Part shown: positions 39,583 to 49,054 of the stretch, piece after piece
Layout of the letters: the number at the start of each line of letters is the position of its first letter
How positions within the stretch are numbered: the stretch's first letter is position 1
From: Luteibacter sp.
GTDB lineage: Bacteria > Pseudomonadota > Gammaproteobacteria > Xanthomonadales > Rhodanobacteraceae
NCBI RefSeq assembly: GCF_009912395.1
Contig: NZ_WNDO01000023.1
Coordinates: 1-64,000, forward strand
DNA length: 64,000 nt
Reading direction: 5' to 3'
Program-made: the position numbers and the translations under genes
Notes under the pieces: generated by a model
Database searches by the model: none
The model's input: the letters and a program-made list of their open reading frames with translations, nothing else
What the model was told of the DNA's origin: nothing

Positions 39583-41124
39583 ATGAGCGCTCAAGGTCAT
39601 AAGGTCAGGATTCTCCAGGTCGAGGACAGCCCCCTCGATGCTGAGTTGGTATTGACGGAACTGGATCACGACGGACTCGACTACGAAGTCCGGCTGGTTG
39701 ACGACGAAGGGGCCTATCTGGATGCCCTGGATACGTTCCGGCCGGATATCGTGCTGTCCGATCTGAGCATGCCGGTGTTCAGTGGCGAACGCGCGCTGGA
39801 ACTGCTGCGCGGACGCACGGCGGATATTCCCTTCATCTTCATTTCCGCGACGCTCGGCGAGGAAGCCGCGATCGAGGCGCTGCGCAACGGCGCCACGGAC
39901 TACATCCTCAAGCAGAACACCGCGCGGCTTGCGTCCGCGGTACGTCGTGCGCTGCGCGAAGCGGAAGAGCAGGCAGGGCGCATGCGCGCCGAACAGGAAC
40001 TCATCCGCGCCCAGCGCTTCGAAAGCCTCGCGTTACTCGCTGGCGGCCTCAGCCACGACCTGCGCAACCTGTTGCAACCGCTGCTGCTGGCCGGCGATAC
40101 GCTGGAAGACTATGCCGACGACCCGCGCCTGGCCCGGCTCGGTGCGCTGGTCCGCGACTGCGGACGGCGCGGGTTGGAGATGGTCTCGTCCATGCTGTTG
40201 TTCGCGCGTGGCGCGCGTCGTGCCGAACAGGTACGCCTTGGCGCCTTGCTCGACGCGCTCAAGTTGCTCATGCAGGGCAGCGTGCCACGCAACGTCGCGA
40301 TGGAAGTGGACGTCGTCGATCCGGAGATCGCCTTCGAGGGCAACCACACCGAATTGCAGCAGTGCCTGCTGAACCTCTGCCTCAATGCCATCCAGGCGAT
40401 GCCGGACGGTGGCACGCTACGGATCGAGACGGCGCAGGTGACCCTGGCGGAGGATTTCTTCGCCGAAGGTGAATCCACCGCTCCTGGTCGCTACCTGCGC
40501 ATGTCGGTGATGGACTCGGGCGTCGGCATGACGGCCGAGGTGCTCCAGCGTCTCTTCGAGCCGTTCTTCACCACCAAGGACACGGGAACGGGTCTCGGCC
40601 TGCTTTCCTGCAAGCGCATCGTTGCCAGCCACGGCGGCCTCATGCGCGTACGTAGTCGCCAGGACGAGGGCACGCAGTTCCATCTTTACCTGCCGTTGAA
40701 CGTGGAGCATGACGAACACGGCGATCCGCTGGTGATGGAGGCTTCCCTCCAGGGCGAGGCCGAGCGTGTGCTCGTGGTGGTGGAAGAAGCCACGCAGCTA
40801 TCGTTGCTGGCCGATACGCTGGATGCCTATGGCTACCAGGCGGGTGCGAGCCAGAGCGGTACCGCCGCGCTGCAATGGATCGAGGCGCATGGCGTGCCCG
40901 ATCTGGTGGTGATGGATGCGGACATGAACCTGTTCACCGGCGTGCGTACGCTCGCGGCGTTGTTGGAGCACGGTTATACCGGTGCAGTGCTGCTGCTGGC
41001 GCGTCCCGATTCGCCTCCGAATCTCGATGAGCTGCCGCAGCTCGAACGCTTGCATGTGCTGGAAAAACCGATCCAGTCGCGGGCGCTTCTTCGTAAGGTT
41101 CGCGAGGCGCTGGAAGGCGCCTGA
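39583..41124 (+). CDS. Hybrid REC-histidine kinase-REC protein
   Basis: A 513-residue soluble protein. The N-terminal receiver has Asp60 (DIVLSDLSMP); a coiled linker leads to the dimerisation helix GGLSHDLRNLLQPLLLAG (His158); the ATPase has LNLCLNAIQAMPDGGTL, DSGVGM and GTGLGLLSCKRIVASHGG. A C-terminal receiver (about 393-513) retains LVVMDADMN and LEKP, but the usual switch Thr/Ser is an Ala (LLLARP), so its signalling may be altered. With no membrane segment, its input is probably the upstream receiver, making a relay kinase, small receiver, hybrid. It follows the Rcp1-like gene by 31 bases. Confidence 0.88.
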   Translation: MSAQGHKVRILQVEDSPLDAELVLTELDHDGLDYEVRLVDDEGAYLDALDTFRPDIVLSDLSMPVFSGERALELLRGRTADIPFIFISATLGEEAAIEALRNGATDYILKQNTARLASAVRRALREAEEQAGRMRAEQELIRAQRFESLALLAGGLSHDLRNLLQPLLLAGDTLEDYADDPRLARLGALVRDCGRRGLEMVSSMLLFARGARRAEQVRLGALLDALKLLMQGSVPRNVAMEVDVVDPEIAFEGNHTELQQCLLNLCLNAIQAMPDGGTLRIETAQVTLAEDFFAEGESTAPGRYLRMSVMDSGVGMTAEVLQRLFEPFFTTKDTGTGLGLLSCKRIVASHGGLMRVRSRQDEGTQFHLYLPLNVEHDEHGDPLVMEASLQGEAERVLVVVEEATQLSLLADTLDAYGYQAGASQSGTAALQWIEAHGVPDLVVMDADMNLFTGVRTLAALLEHGYTGAVLLLARPDSPPNLDELPQLERLHVLEKPIQSRALLRKVREALEGA

Positions 41125-41129
41125 TCGGA

Positions 41130-41175
41130 TGTAGGAGCGCGCTTGCGCGCGGTCGCGCGCAAGCGCGCTCCTACA
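41130..41175. repeat. REP palindrome
   Basis: A near-perfect 46-base palindrome (tgtaggagcgcgcttgcgcg ... ctcctaca) with one mismatch at the centre (ggtc instead of gatc). It separates the hybrid kinase gene from the M23 peptidase gene and starts 5 bases after the kinase stop. Confidence 0.93.
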
Positions 41176-41178
41176 GGG

Positions 41179-42351
41179 TTAATGCGAGGCCGGAAACGAA
41201 ACGACCGTGTCGCTCAAGGGCAGCTCATCGGCAACATGCTTCACCGGTGCGGCCTTCCACGGATCGCCCATGCCGAACAGTTGGCCCTCGCTTTCCGGTC
41301 CATGGACATCGAGCCGGTCGAAGACATAAGGCACGCCCTCGGAACCTTCGAACGCCATGGCGTCGGCTACCTGGAAATGCAGGTGCGGCGCGGCGGAATT
41401 GCCCGACTGGCCCAGTGCGCCGATCGTCTGTCCACGGGTCACCCGGTCGCCGACCTTCACCTTGACGCTGCCTTTTTGCAGGTGCGCGTATCCCGCGTAC
41501 CGTCCGCCACCCAGATCGAGCACGACGTAATTGCCGAACAGCCCGTCCAGAGATAGCGCCGGCGGTTCGGGCTGTGGCTCCAGCGGCGTGTGCTCGTCCT
41601 GCCCGTCGCGCATGGCGACCACGGTCGCGTCGGCGACGGCAAGCACGGGTACGCCGTAGCCGTACCAGTCGGCATGCCGGGTCGCGTGGATATCCTTCAC
41701 CGGACGAAAGGCACGTCCCTTGGCGTCGATGCCGACAAAGTCGAGCGCGTAACGCTGTGGAATGGTCAGGAAGCCGTTCACCGCGACGAGGCTGCCCCAG
41801 TGGTGCGAGTGCGCGTTGCCCGGCCCTTCGTGGGCGAGCCACTGGCCGCCGCGCAGGGGAGGGCCTAGCCGCAAGGGCTCGATATCCCGCACCGTGACGG
41901 CGACGCCGTCAAGCGACGACACCTGCCGCCGCTCATCGGTGAAGGCCATCCGATGGTGGAGGGCATGCGGGTGGATACCCTCGGGCAACGTGATCCACAC
42001 GAAGAGCACCGCGCGCTTTCCCGCCGCGATCACGGGCGGCTTGCCGTCGTCCGGCGCGGGGCGTATCGCCGCGGCGACCCCCGCCTGGTCGAGGTGGAGC
42101 AGGGTATGCCCCTGCTCGTCGACGACATCGAGTGACTCGGGAACCAGCGGCCCGGTGTCGCCGTAGTAGTTGCCGACGTGCAACTCGTAGGCGAGATGCT
42201 CGGTGTCGTCGGTGCCGCGAAAGGGTGTCGGTGCGAAGGGAACGCGGGCATCCACCGGGGCCGGCGTCGTGGCGATGGCTGGACAGGCGAAAGCGAGGCA
42301 TGCGCATAGCGCGATGCCCCGTGCGAGCGTGGCACGGTAAGGCGGCTTCAT
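41179..42351 (-). CDS. M23-family metallopeptidase (LytM domain), secreted
   Basis: About 390 residues with the signal peptide MKPPYRATLARGIALCACLA; the ATG at 42351 follows aaggggaagccacc. A long N-terminal region (~30-230) of unknown fold precedes the C-terminal LytM domain: DWYGYGVPVLAVADATVVAM, NYVVLDLGGGRYAGYAHLQK, VGDRVTRGQTIGALGQSGN, and APHLHFQV, where HLHF carries the zinc/catalytic His. A classic HxGxD first ligand is not clear; RHADWYG is the best candidate. M23 enzymes cut peptidoglycan cross-bridges. REP palindromes stand at both ends of the gene. Confidence 0.85.
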   Translation of the reverse strand: MKPPYRATLARGIALCACLAFACPAIATTPAPVDARVPFAPTPFRGTDDTEHLAYELHVGNYYGDTGPLVPESLDVVDEQGHTLLHLDQAGVAAAIRPAPDDGKPPVIAAGKRAVLFVWITLPEGIHPHALHHRMAFTDERRQVSSLDGVAVTVRDIEPLRLGPPLRGGQWLAHEGPGNAHSHHWGSLVAVNGFLTIPQRYALDFVGIDAKGRAFRPVKDIHATRHADWYGYGVPVLAVADATVVAMRDGQDEHTPLEPQPEPPALSLDGLFGNYVVLDLGGGRYAGYAHLQKGSVKVKVGDRVTRGQTIGALGQSGNSAAPHLHFQVADAMAFEGSEGVPYVFDRLDVHGPESEGQLFGMGDPWKAAPVKHVADELPLSDTVVSFPASH

Positions 42352-42370
42352 GGTGGCTTCCCCTTGCATG

Positions 42371-42414
42371 GTAGGAGCGCGCTTGCGCGCGATCGCGCGC
42401 AAGCGCGCTCCTAC
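42371..42414. repeat. REP palindrome
   Basis: A perfect 44-base palindrome (gtaggagcgcgcttgcgcgc ... cgctcctac, centre gatc) between the M23 gene start and the pilR stop codon. Confidence 0.95.
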
Positions 42415-42430
42415 AGAAAACCGGACGGCA

Positions 42431-43840
42431 TCAATCGATGCCGAGTTTCTTCAGCTTGTAGCGCAGCGCACGGAACGTGATGCCGAGTTTCTTGGCGGTG
42501 GCGGTCTTGTTGTAACGGGACTCTTCCAACGCCTTGATGATCGTGTCGCGCTCGATATTGGAGATGTAATCCTCCAGCGAGCCGTCGGCACCGACAGGAA
42601 GCGGGGCGGGTGCCGCGGCCGGGACAACGACCGGTGAAGCCAGATCCGGCGTGGTGACGGGCGTCGGCGTGGCCGTGCTGCGCTGGGGCAGCATCAGGTC
42701 GTCGGCCTCGATGGACTCGCCTTCGCACATGGCCATGGCGCGTTCGAGGATGTTCTCCAACTCGCGCACGTTGCCGGGGAACTGGTAGGCCTCCAGCGCG
42801 GCGAGGGCATCGGGCTTGAGTCGGTTCGGCGTCGTGCCGGCTTCGGTCGCGAGCTGACGCAGGATGAAATCGGCCAGCTTCGGAACGTCGCCACGGCGTT
42901 CGCGCAGCGGCGGTACGCGCAGTTCGATCACATTGATGCGATAGAACAGGTCCTGGCGGAACAGGCCCTGCTCAACGAGCGCGGCAAGATTCTTGTGCGT
43001 AGCGGAAAGGATACGGACATCGACGGGGATCTCGTCGCGACCGCCGATCGGGCGCACGGCTTTTTCCTGGATGGCACGCAACAGCTTCACCTGCATGTGC
43101 AGGGGCAGCTCGGCCACTTCGTCGAGGAACAACGTGCCGCCCTGGGCGGCCTGGAACAGGCCTTCCTTGTCGGCGTGGGCACCGGTGAAGCTGCCCTTGC
43201 GATGGCCGAAGAATTCGCTCTCCATCAGTTCGGACGGAATGGCACCGCAGTTCACCGGCACGAAGGCACCGGCGGAGCGGGGGCCCAGTTCGTGGATCAG
43301 TCGCGCCACCAGCTCCTTGCCCACACCCGATTCGCCGGCGATGTAGACCGGGGCCTGGTTGCGGGCCAGCTTGGCGATCTTCGTGCGGACCTCGGCCATG
43401 ACCGGCGAGTCGCCGATCAGGCGGTCCGCCCCCGGGGCCGGCTTGTTGGCGCCGGCTTCGGCCTTGCGCTCTTCGGACAGGCGCAGGGCCGTGCGCACCA
43501 GGCGGCGCAGCAACTGGATGTCGACGGGCTTGGAAACGAAGTCGAAGGCGCCGGCCTTGAGGGCGTTCACGGCCGCGTCCACGTTGCCGTAGGCGGTGAT
43601 CATCGCCACCGGCATGTCCGGGTGGGTGGCGGCAATGAGTTCGATGATTTCCTGGCCGCTGCCATCAGGCAGCCGCATGTCGGTGAAGCACAGGTCGTAG
43701 CGACGCGCTCCCAGCGCGGCCCGCGCCTCGCTGACACTGCCCACGGCATCGACAGCGAGTTCCATGCGGCCGAGGGTGATGGTCAGCAACTCGCGGATGT
43801 CCCGCTCATCGTCGATGACGAGTACGGTCTGCTTGCTCAT
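42431..43840 (-). CDS. pilR: Type IV pilus two-component regulator PilR (NtrC family)
   Basis: About 469 residues from the ATG at 43840. Domain order: receiver (Asp54 in CFTDMRLPDGSG), sigma-54 AAA+ domain with Walker A GESGVGKE, the sigma-54 contact motif GSFTGAH (a GAFTGA variant), GGTLFLDEVAELPLHMQVKL, and a C-terminal Fis-type HTH (ALEESRYNKTATAKKLGITF). PilR activates pilin transcription with sigma-54. It follows pilS on the same strand by 67 bases. The name PilR rests on the pairing with a PilS-type kinase and on the sucCD adjacency known from xanthomonads. Confidence 0.88.
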   Translation of the reverse strand: MSKQTVLVIDDERDIRELLTITLGRMELAVDAVGSVSEARAALGARRYDLCFTDMRLPDGSGQEIIELIAATHPDMPVAMITAYGNVDAAVNALKAGAFDFVSKPVDIQLLRRLVRTALRLSEERKAEAGANKPAPGADRLIGDSPVMAEVRTKIAKLARNQAPVYIAGESGVGKELVARLIHELGPRSAGAFVPVNCGAIPSELMESEFFGHRKGSFTGAHADKEGLFQAAQGGTLFLDEVAELPLHMQVKLLRAIQEKAVRPIGGRDEIPVDVRILSATHKNLAALVEQGLFRQDLFYRINVIELRVPPLRERRGDVPKLADFILRQLATEAGTTPNRLKPDALAALEAYQFPGNVRELENILERAMAMCEGESIEADDLMLPQRSTATPTPVTTPDLASPVVVPAAAPAPLPVGADGSLEDYISNIERDTIIKALEESRYNKTATAKKLGITFRALRYKLKKLGID

Positions 43841-43907
43841 GGGGTCCGAGAGGTTCCGTGAAGGCGCCCAATGTAACCGCCCCGGCCGTTCAGGCAAAGG
43901 GCGGAAG

Positions 43908-45554
43908 TCACGCCCGGGCCGCCAACGGCGCCATGCCGACGCTTCGGGCCGGCGGGGTCAGGCTGAGTCGGAAGCAGCTTCCACCGCCCGCTACGCGCAC
44001 GTATTCAAGCGCGGCCTGGTTGGCTTCGCTCATCTGCCGGGCAAGGTACAGGCCCAGTCCCGTGCCGTACTCGTGGGTGGTGAAGAACGGCTCGAAGATC
44101 TGCGCGGCCACCTTCGGCGGAATGCCCGGGCCGCGATCAATCACTTCCAGGGTAGGCACGCCGGCTTCCGAATGCCGTGCCACGACCATCACGCGGGCGG
44201 GTTCACCGGGGATGCGCCCGTAGCGGAGAGCGTTCTGTACCAGGTTCCAGATCACCTGCTGGAGGTGCTGCGGATCGGCCACGGCGGCGACGGGTTCGCT
44301 GCCCGAGACGGCGCGGAGGATGTCGTTGCCCAGGTCGTTACCCTGGCGGTACTCCGCGACGAAGTGGTGCACCCACTTGCTGAGATCGAGGGTCTCGGGG
44401 CGCGAGCGCTCGCGGCGCGACAGCTGGAGGATGTTCTCGATGATTTCGTTGAGCCGCGCACAGTGGTTGTTGATGATCTCGACCATGCGCAGGTCGGTGT
44501 CGTTCATGTCGGTGGATTCGGCGAGCAACTGCGCCGAGTAGTGGATCGCCGCCAGCGGATTGCGGATCTCGTGGGCGATCGACGCGGACAGGCGGCCCAA
44601 TGAGCTGAGCGTAAGTTCTTCCGCCCGTCGCGACAGCAGCGAGGTGTCGTCGAGGAAGATCAGCACGTGGGAGTCGTCATTGGCCGCGAGGCGCGAGAAG
44701 CGCGGGACCACCTCGGGCGTGCCGTCGGCGAGCGTGGTGGCGCTTTCGTCGAGCTTGCCCGAGGTGCGCCAGTGGTACAGCCGTCGGGACAGTTCGGGGG
44801 CCAGGGTGCCGAGGTCGCGCTGGTCGGCCGACGGATTGCCCATCAGCATCCACGCGGATTCGTTGAGCTGGTGGATGCGGTTGCTCTCGTCCACCAGCAG
44901 CACGCCGGTCTTCATGCGCCGGATGATCAGCTCGTTGACCTGGGCGAGGTTGGCCAGGTCGATGCCGCGCTGTTCGGCCAGGGCCTCCGACGCCCGGATG
45001 TTGCGGCCGAGCATGTAGCAAAGCGACGCGCAGGCGAAATAGGCCGCGCCGAATAGGCCGTACTCGACCAGTTCGCGGTCGGAGGTGTCCTGGGCGTCGG
45101 CGATGTCGAAGACGGAGTGGCCGAGCATCCCCAGGGTGGCCAGGGCGGCGAAGAACATGGACAGGCGCAGGGGCAGCAGCAGGGCGCCGGTGGCGATGTT
45201 CACCGCCAGCATCATGGAGACGCCCATGCGCACGTCGTGCATCAGCACCAGGGCCAGCAGGGCGGCCACGATGTCCAGGACCAGGCCGGCCGAGACGATC
45301 AGGGTGGGGCGGTGCAGCGACTGCCGGGTCCGGGCCACCATGACCAGGGCCGCCAGCAGGTAGGCCATGCCCATCAGGCGGGCCAGCAGCGGATCGGGCA
45401 GGGCGGGCCACGCCATATGCTCCGGACGGAACGCCAGGGCGGTATATACCGCGGCCTGTCCGAGCCGGAAGTAGTTGAAAAAGAAGAGTTCGTGGCGGGC
45501 CGCGGCCTGCGTCGGGCTGGATCGGGCTACCGTCGGCGGCGCGGGCGTGGACAC
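43908..45554 (-). CDS. pilS: Sensor histidine kinase PilS
   Basis: About 548 residues from a GTG at 45554 with ggaga upstream. The N-terminal half carries roughly six hydrophobic segments (LDIVAALLALVLMHDVRMGV, FFAALATLGMLGHSVFDIA), then a PAS-like part (MKTGVLLVDESNRIHQLNES), HisKA with LSASIAHEIRNPLAAIHYSA and an ATPase with QNALRYGR, DRGPGIPP and GTGLGLYLARQMSEAN. The architecture (multi-TM, PAS, kinase) and the neighbour pilR identify PilS. No pilin or pilus assembly gene is in the window. Confidence 0.87.
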   Translation of the reverse strand: MSTPAPPTVARSSPTQAAARHELFFFNYFRLGQAAVYTALAFRPEHMAWPALPDPLLARLMGMAYLLAALVMVARTRQSLHRPTLIVSAGLVLDIVAALLALVLMHDVRMGVSMMLAVNIATGALLLPLRLSMFFAALATLGMLGHSVFDIADAQDTSDRELVEYGLFGAAYFACASLCYMLGRNIRASEALAEQRGIDLANLAQVNELIIRRMKTGVLLVDESNRIHQLNESAWMLMGNPSADQRDLGTLAPELSRRLYHWRTSGKLDESATTLADGTPEVVPRFSRLAANDDSHVLIFLDDTSLLSRRAEELTLSSLGRLSASIAHEIRNPLAAIHYSAQLLAESTDMNDTDLRMVEIINNHCARLNEIIENILQLSRRERSRPETLDLSKWVHHFVAEYRQGNDLGNDILRAVSGSEPVAAVADPQHLQQVIWNLVQNALRYGRIPGEPARVMVVARHSEAGVPTLEVIDRGPGIPPKVAAQIFEPFFTTHEYGTGLGLYLARQMSEANQAALEYVRVAGGGSCFRLSLTPPARSVGMAPLAARA

Positions 45555-45839
45555 GATGCGATTCTCTCCACTGGCAGCTCCGAAAGGCCGGAGGTGACCC
45601 TCAGTATAGGCGCCGGAAACCGCCCGGCAACACGCGTCGGCGGCAGGCGGGCCCCCCGCGGCGGACCACCATGCGCCAGCGAATGCGGCCCGCGCCCCTT
45701 TCATTCCGGGGCCTCATACAGGAAAATACGCGGCCGTATTGCGTGAAAAAGGCGCAATCGCTCCATCCCCACACCCGTGCGTGTCGTTCGCGGCCGCGCG
45801 CTTTTCTCACGTGTTTCTCCCGTTCGCTCGAGGTATCGA

Positions 45840-47000
45840 ATGAATTTCCACGAGTACCAGGCCAAAGAACTGTTCGCGAAGTACGGCATCGCCGTGCCCC
45901 CGGGCAAGGTAGCCAACTCGCCCGACGCAGCCGTCGACGCCGCCAAGCATCTCGGCGGTTCCCAGTGGATGGTCAAGGCCCAGATCCACGCCGGTGGCCG
46001 TGGCAAGGCCGGTGGCGTCAAGTTCTGCCGCAGCCTGGATGACGTCCGTGCAGCCGCCAAGGGCATGCTCGGTACGAACATGGAAACCTACCAGTCGGCC
46101 GGCCGCGCGCTGCCCGTCAACCTGGTTCTGGTGACCGACGCGACCGACATCGCGAAGGAACTCTACCTCTCGATCCTCACCGATCGTGACACCAAGTCGA
46201 TCTCGTTCATCGCCTCCAAGCACGGCGGCGTGGACATCGAGCAGGTGGCCGCCGAAACGCCGGAAGATATCCACACCTTCCAGGTGGATTTCGTCGAAGG
46301 CCTCCAGCCGTACCAGTGCCGCGATCTCGGGTTCAAGATGGACCTGAATCCGAAGCAGGTCGGTCAGCTCGTCAAGATCATGCTTGGCCTGTACAAGCTG
46401 TTCAATGAAAAGGACCTTGCGCTGGTCGAGCTCAACCCGCTCGCCATCCTCGAAGACGGCAACCTCGCCGCCCTCGACGGCAAGGTCAACTCCGACGACA
46501 ACGCCGAGTTCCGTCACCCGGACCTCGCCGCCATGCGTGACCTCACGCAGGAAGACGCAGCCGAAGCGGCTGCCGTCCAGCACAACCTCAACTACGTCAC
46601 CATGGACGGCACCATCGGTTGCATGGTGAACGGCGCTGGCCTGGCCATGGCCACCATGGACGTCATCAAGCTGGCAGGCGGCGAGCCGGCCAACTTCCTC
46701 GACGTCGGCGGCGGCGCCACCAAGGAGCGCGTCTCCGAGGCGTTCAAGCTCATCCTCTCGTCCGACAAGGTCAAGGCCATCCTGGTCAACATCTTCGGCG
46801 GCATCGTCCGTTGCGACCTCATCGCCGAAGGCATCATCGCGGCCGTGAAGGAAGTGGGTCTGCAGATCCCCGTGATCGTGCGCCTGCAGGGCACCAACGT
46901 CGAGAAGGGCCGCGAACTGCTGGCCAACTCGGGCCTGGCGATCACGCCGGCCGACGATCTCAACGATGCGGCCCGCAAGGCCGTGGCCGCAGCGGCCTGA
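45840..47000 (+). CDS. sucC: Succinyl-CoA ligase (ADP-forming), beta subunit
   Basis: A 386-residue ATP-grasp protein, close to the E. coli length of 388. It starts [20 protein letters not shown] and includes [31 protein letters not shown], and the C-terminal [17 protein letters not shown] phosphate/CoA-ligase region. With SucD it makes succinate and ATP from succinyl-CoA in the TCA cycle. sucD follows 14 bases later. The gene is divergent from pilS with a 285-base gap. Confidence 0.96.
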   Translation: MNFHEYQAKELFAKYGIAVPPGKVANSPDAAVDAAKHLGGSQWMVKAQIHAGGRGKAGGVKFCRSLDDVRAAAKGMLGTNMETYQSAGRALPVNLVLVTDATDIAKELYLSILTDRDTKSISFIASKHGGVDIEQVAAETPEDIHTFQVDFVEGLQPYQCRDLGFKMDLNPKQVGQLVKIMLGLYKLFNEKDLALVELNPLAILEDGNLAALDGKVNSDDNAEFRHPDLAAMRDLTQEDAAEAAAVQHNLNYVTMDGTIGCMVNGAGLAMATMDVIKLAGGEPANFLDVGGGATKERVSEAFKLILSSDKVKAILVNIFGGIVRCDLIAEGIIAAVKEVGLQIPVIVRLQGTNVEKGRELLANSGLAITPADDLNDAARKAVAAAA

Positions 47001-47014
47001 GGAGCGATAAATCC

Positions 47015-47890
47015 ATGAGCGTCCTGATCAACAAGAACACCAAGGTCCTCGTCCAGGGCTTCACCGGCCAGCAGGGTACCTTCCACGCCGAGCAGGCTGT
47101 CGACTACGGCACCAAGGTCGTCGGTGGCGTGACCCCGGGCAAGGGCGGTACTGAGCACATCGGCCTGCCGGTCTTCAACACCGTGCGTAACGCCGTCGAC
47201 CAGACCGGCGCCGACGCCTCGGTCATCTTCGTGCCGCCTCCATTCGCGGCCGACTCGATCCTCGAAGCCATCGAAGGTGGCATCAAGGTCATCGTGGCGA
47301 TCACCGAAGGCATCCCGGTTCTCGACATGATGCGCGTGAAGAACGTGCTGAAGTCGCACCCGGACGTCGTCCTCGTCGGTCCGAACTGCCCCGGCGTCAT
47401 CACCCCGGGCGAGTGCAAGATCGGCATCATGCCGGGCCACATCCACAAGCCGGGCAAGGTCGGCATCGTTTCGCGTTCGGGCACCCTGACGTACGAAGCG
47501 GTCTTCCAGACCACGAACGAAGGCCTCGGCCAGTCCACTTGCATCGGCATCGGTGGCGACCCGATCAACGGCCTGAACTTCATCGACTGCCTGAAGCTCT
47601 TCCAGGACGATCCGCAGACCGAAGGCATCATCATGGTCGGCGAAATCGGTGGCAGCGCCGAGGAAGACGCGGCTGAGTTCATCAGCCAGTACGTCAAGAA
47701 GCCGGTCGTGTCGTTCATCGCTGGCGCCTCGGCTCCTCCGGGCAAGCGCATGGGCCATGCCGGTGCGATCATCTCGGGCGGCAAGGGCACGGCGGAAGCC
47801 AAGTTCGCCGCGCTGGAGAAGGCGGGCGTCACCACGGTGAAGTCCCCGGCCGACCTCGGCAAGACCCTCGCGGGCCTGATGAAGAAGTAA
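47015..47890 (+). CDS. sucD: Succinyl-CoA ligase (ADP-forming), alpha subunit
   Basis: A 291-residue protein (E. coli 289). It starts [20 protein letters not shown], the CoA-binding Rossmann start, and has [29 protein letters not shown] and the phosphohistidine loop [18 protein letters not shown] (His near residue 247). The ATG at 47015 follows ggagcgataaatcc. It ends in a clear terminator. Confidence 0.96.
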   Translation: MSVLINKNTKVLVQGFTGQQGTFHAEQAVDYGTKVVGGVTPGKGGTEHIGLPVFNTVRNAVDQTGADASVIFVPPPFAADSILEAIEGGIKVIVAITEGIPVLDMMRVKNVLKSHPDVVLVGPNCPGVITPGECKIGIMPGHIHKPGKVGIVSRSGTLTYEAVFQTTNEGLGQSTCIGIGGDPINGLNFIDCLKLFQDDPQTEGIIMVGEIGGSAEEDAAEFISQYVKKPVVSFIAGASAPPGKRMGHAGAIISGGKGTAEAKFAALEKAGVTTVKSPADLGKTLAGLMKK

Positions 47891-47918
47891 GACGCTTCGT
47901 TCCTTCCGGAGCGAACCG

Positions 47919-47950
47919 AAAGCCGCGACCTCCGGGTCGCGGCTTTTTTC
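47919..47950 (+). terminator. Rho-independent terminator of sucCD
   Basis: The stem aagccgcgacc / ggtcgcggctt with the short loop tccg is followed by tttttc. It lies 29 bases after the sucD stop and can also serve the convergent protease gene. Confidence 0.93.
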
Positions 47951-47957
47951 ATGCCTG

Positions 47958-49052
47958 TCAGTTGACGACGGGAGGGCCGCCTTCCGGGGAGTCCGGCCAT
48001 TGAGTGCCCTCGACGATGTAGGCACGCATGCGTCTCTGGTTGTCGTCGGAGTAGGTGTAGCAATTGGAGCGAAAAGCCCAGGCGAAGGGATACATGTTGC
48101 TTTCACACCACCAGCCGCTTTTGTACTGGATCGCTCCGTTTTCATGGACCGCGCCGAAAAGGTGACCGAGTTCATGGGCGACGATGCGATAGCGCCCAGA
48201 AATCGCCGACATCGCCGAGTTGCCTTCTTGCCAGGCGATCCCTGTCACCTTGGATTCGGGCGGAAGTAAGGTGATCAACATGAACTTGTTGAGATGCGTG
48301 TCTTCGTAGGCGATGTCTTCCTCTTCCGCCCAGCGTTTCGCTGTCCGGGTCCAGTCGATGAGCGCCTTGGCATGCATGTAGGGAATGTCCGTGACGCCAC
48401 GAATCAGCGAGTGATAGGTGACGTCGATCTTGGTGAAGGGCATCGTCGTTCGCAGGGCATCGTCGAGCCACCAGGCGACATAGCCGGCATGGACATGCTC
48501 CGGTGTCATGTATCCCATGACATCGTCGTGGACGAACATGTTGAGCGTCACCGTGCGATTGACAATATTGTTGTTCGTATCGATTTCGCGCCTCTCCCTT
48601 CGCAGTGGCACCGCCGGGTCACCGGTCAGTCCCGTATCCGCGACGCGGATCCGCTCGACGACGGGATCGTTCGTCGTGAATCCGATCACGTGCATGCCGT
48701 CTTCCTTAGGGATGGATATATCCAGGTGGTCGTCGCGACGCGTCATGGCGACCGGCTTGCCCCCTAATGCACCGCTGAACATTTCCGAATGGACGCCGTC
48801 GGCGAAGACGATGTCGGCAGGAAGGCGGGATTCAATGACCAACGTGTCACTGTCTCGACCCGCCTCACGCTTTTTCCTCGTGCCTTGAAGGGTGAGCTCA
48901 ATCCGTGCAGGGAGGCCTTCATTGACGACCTGGTCGAAACGGGCGACCAGCTCGGATGGCGTGGTCGTGGGCGGCTGTGCCTGTGTGCCAGGGGCAACCA
49001 TGGCCATGGTTGCGGCGAAAGCCATGCCAATCCGTCCTGATGTGATATGCAT
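47958..49052 (-). CDS. Secreted metzincin-type zinc metalloprotease
   Basis: About 364 residues from the ATG at 49052, with the signal peptide MHITSGRIGMAFAATMAMVA ending near TQAQ. The C-terminal half carries the metzincin zinc site HELGHLFGAVH (residues 293-303) and a plausible Met-turn CESNMYP 27 residues after the first His. Cysteines in GWWCES and RSNCYTYS may form a disulfide. The residues ~30-180 form an N-terminal domain of unknown function, possibly a prodomain. The exact metzincin family is not determined. The gene is convergent with sucCD and divergent from a TonB receptor. Confidence 0.85.
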   Translation of the reverse strand: MHITSGRIGMAFAATMAMVAPGTQAQPPTTTPSELVARFDQVVNEGLPARIELTLQGTRKKREAGRDSDTLVIESRLPADIVFADGVHSEMFSGALGGKPVAMTRRDDHLDISIPKEDGMHVIGFTTNDPVVERIRVADTGLTGDPAVPLRRERREIDTNNNIVNRTVTLNMFVHDDVMGYMTPEHVHAGYVAWWLDDALRTTMPFTKIDVTYHSLIRGVTDIPYMHAKALIDWTRTAKRWAEEEDIAYEDTHLNKFMLITLLPPESKVTGIAWQEGNSAMSAISGRYRIVAHELGHLFGAVHENGAIQYKSGWWCESNMYPFAWAFRSNCYTYSDDNQRRMRAYIVEGTQWPDSPEGGPPVVN

Positions 49053-49054
49053 CA

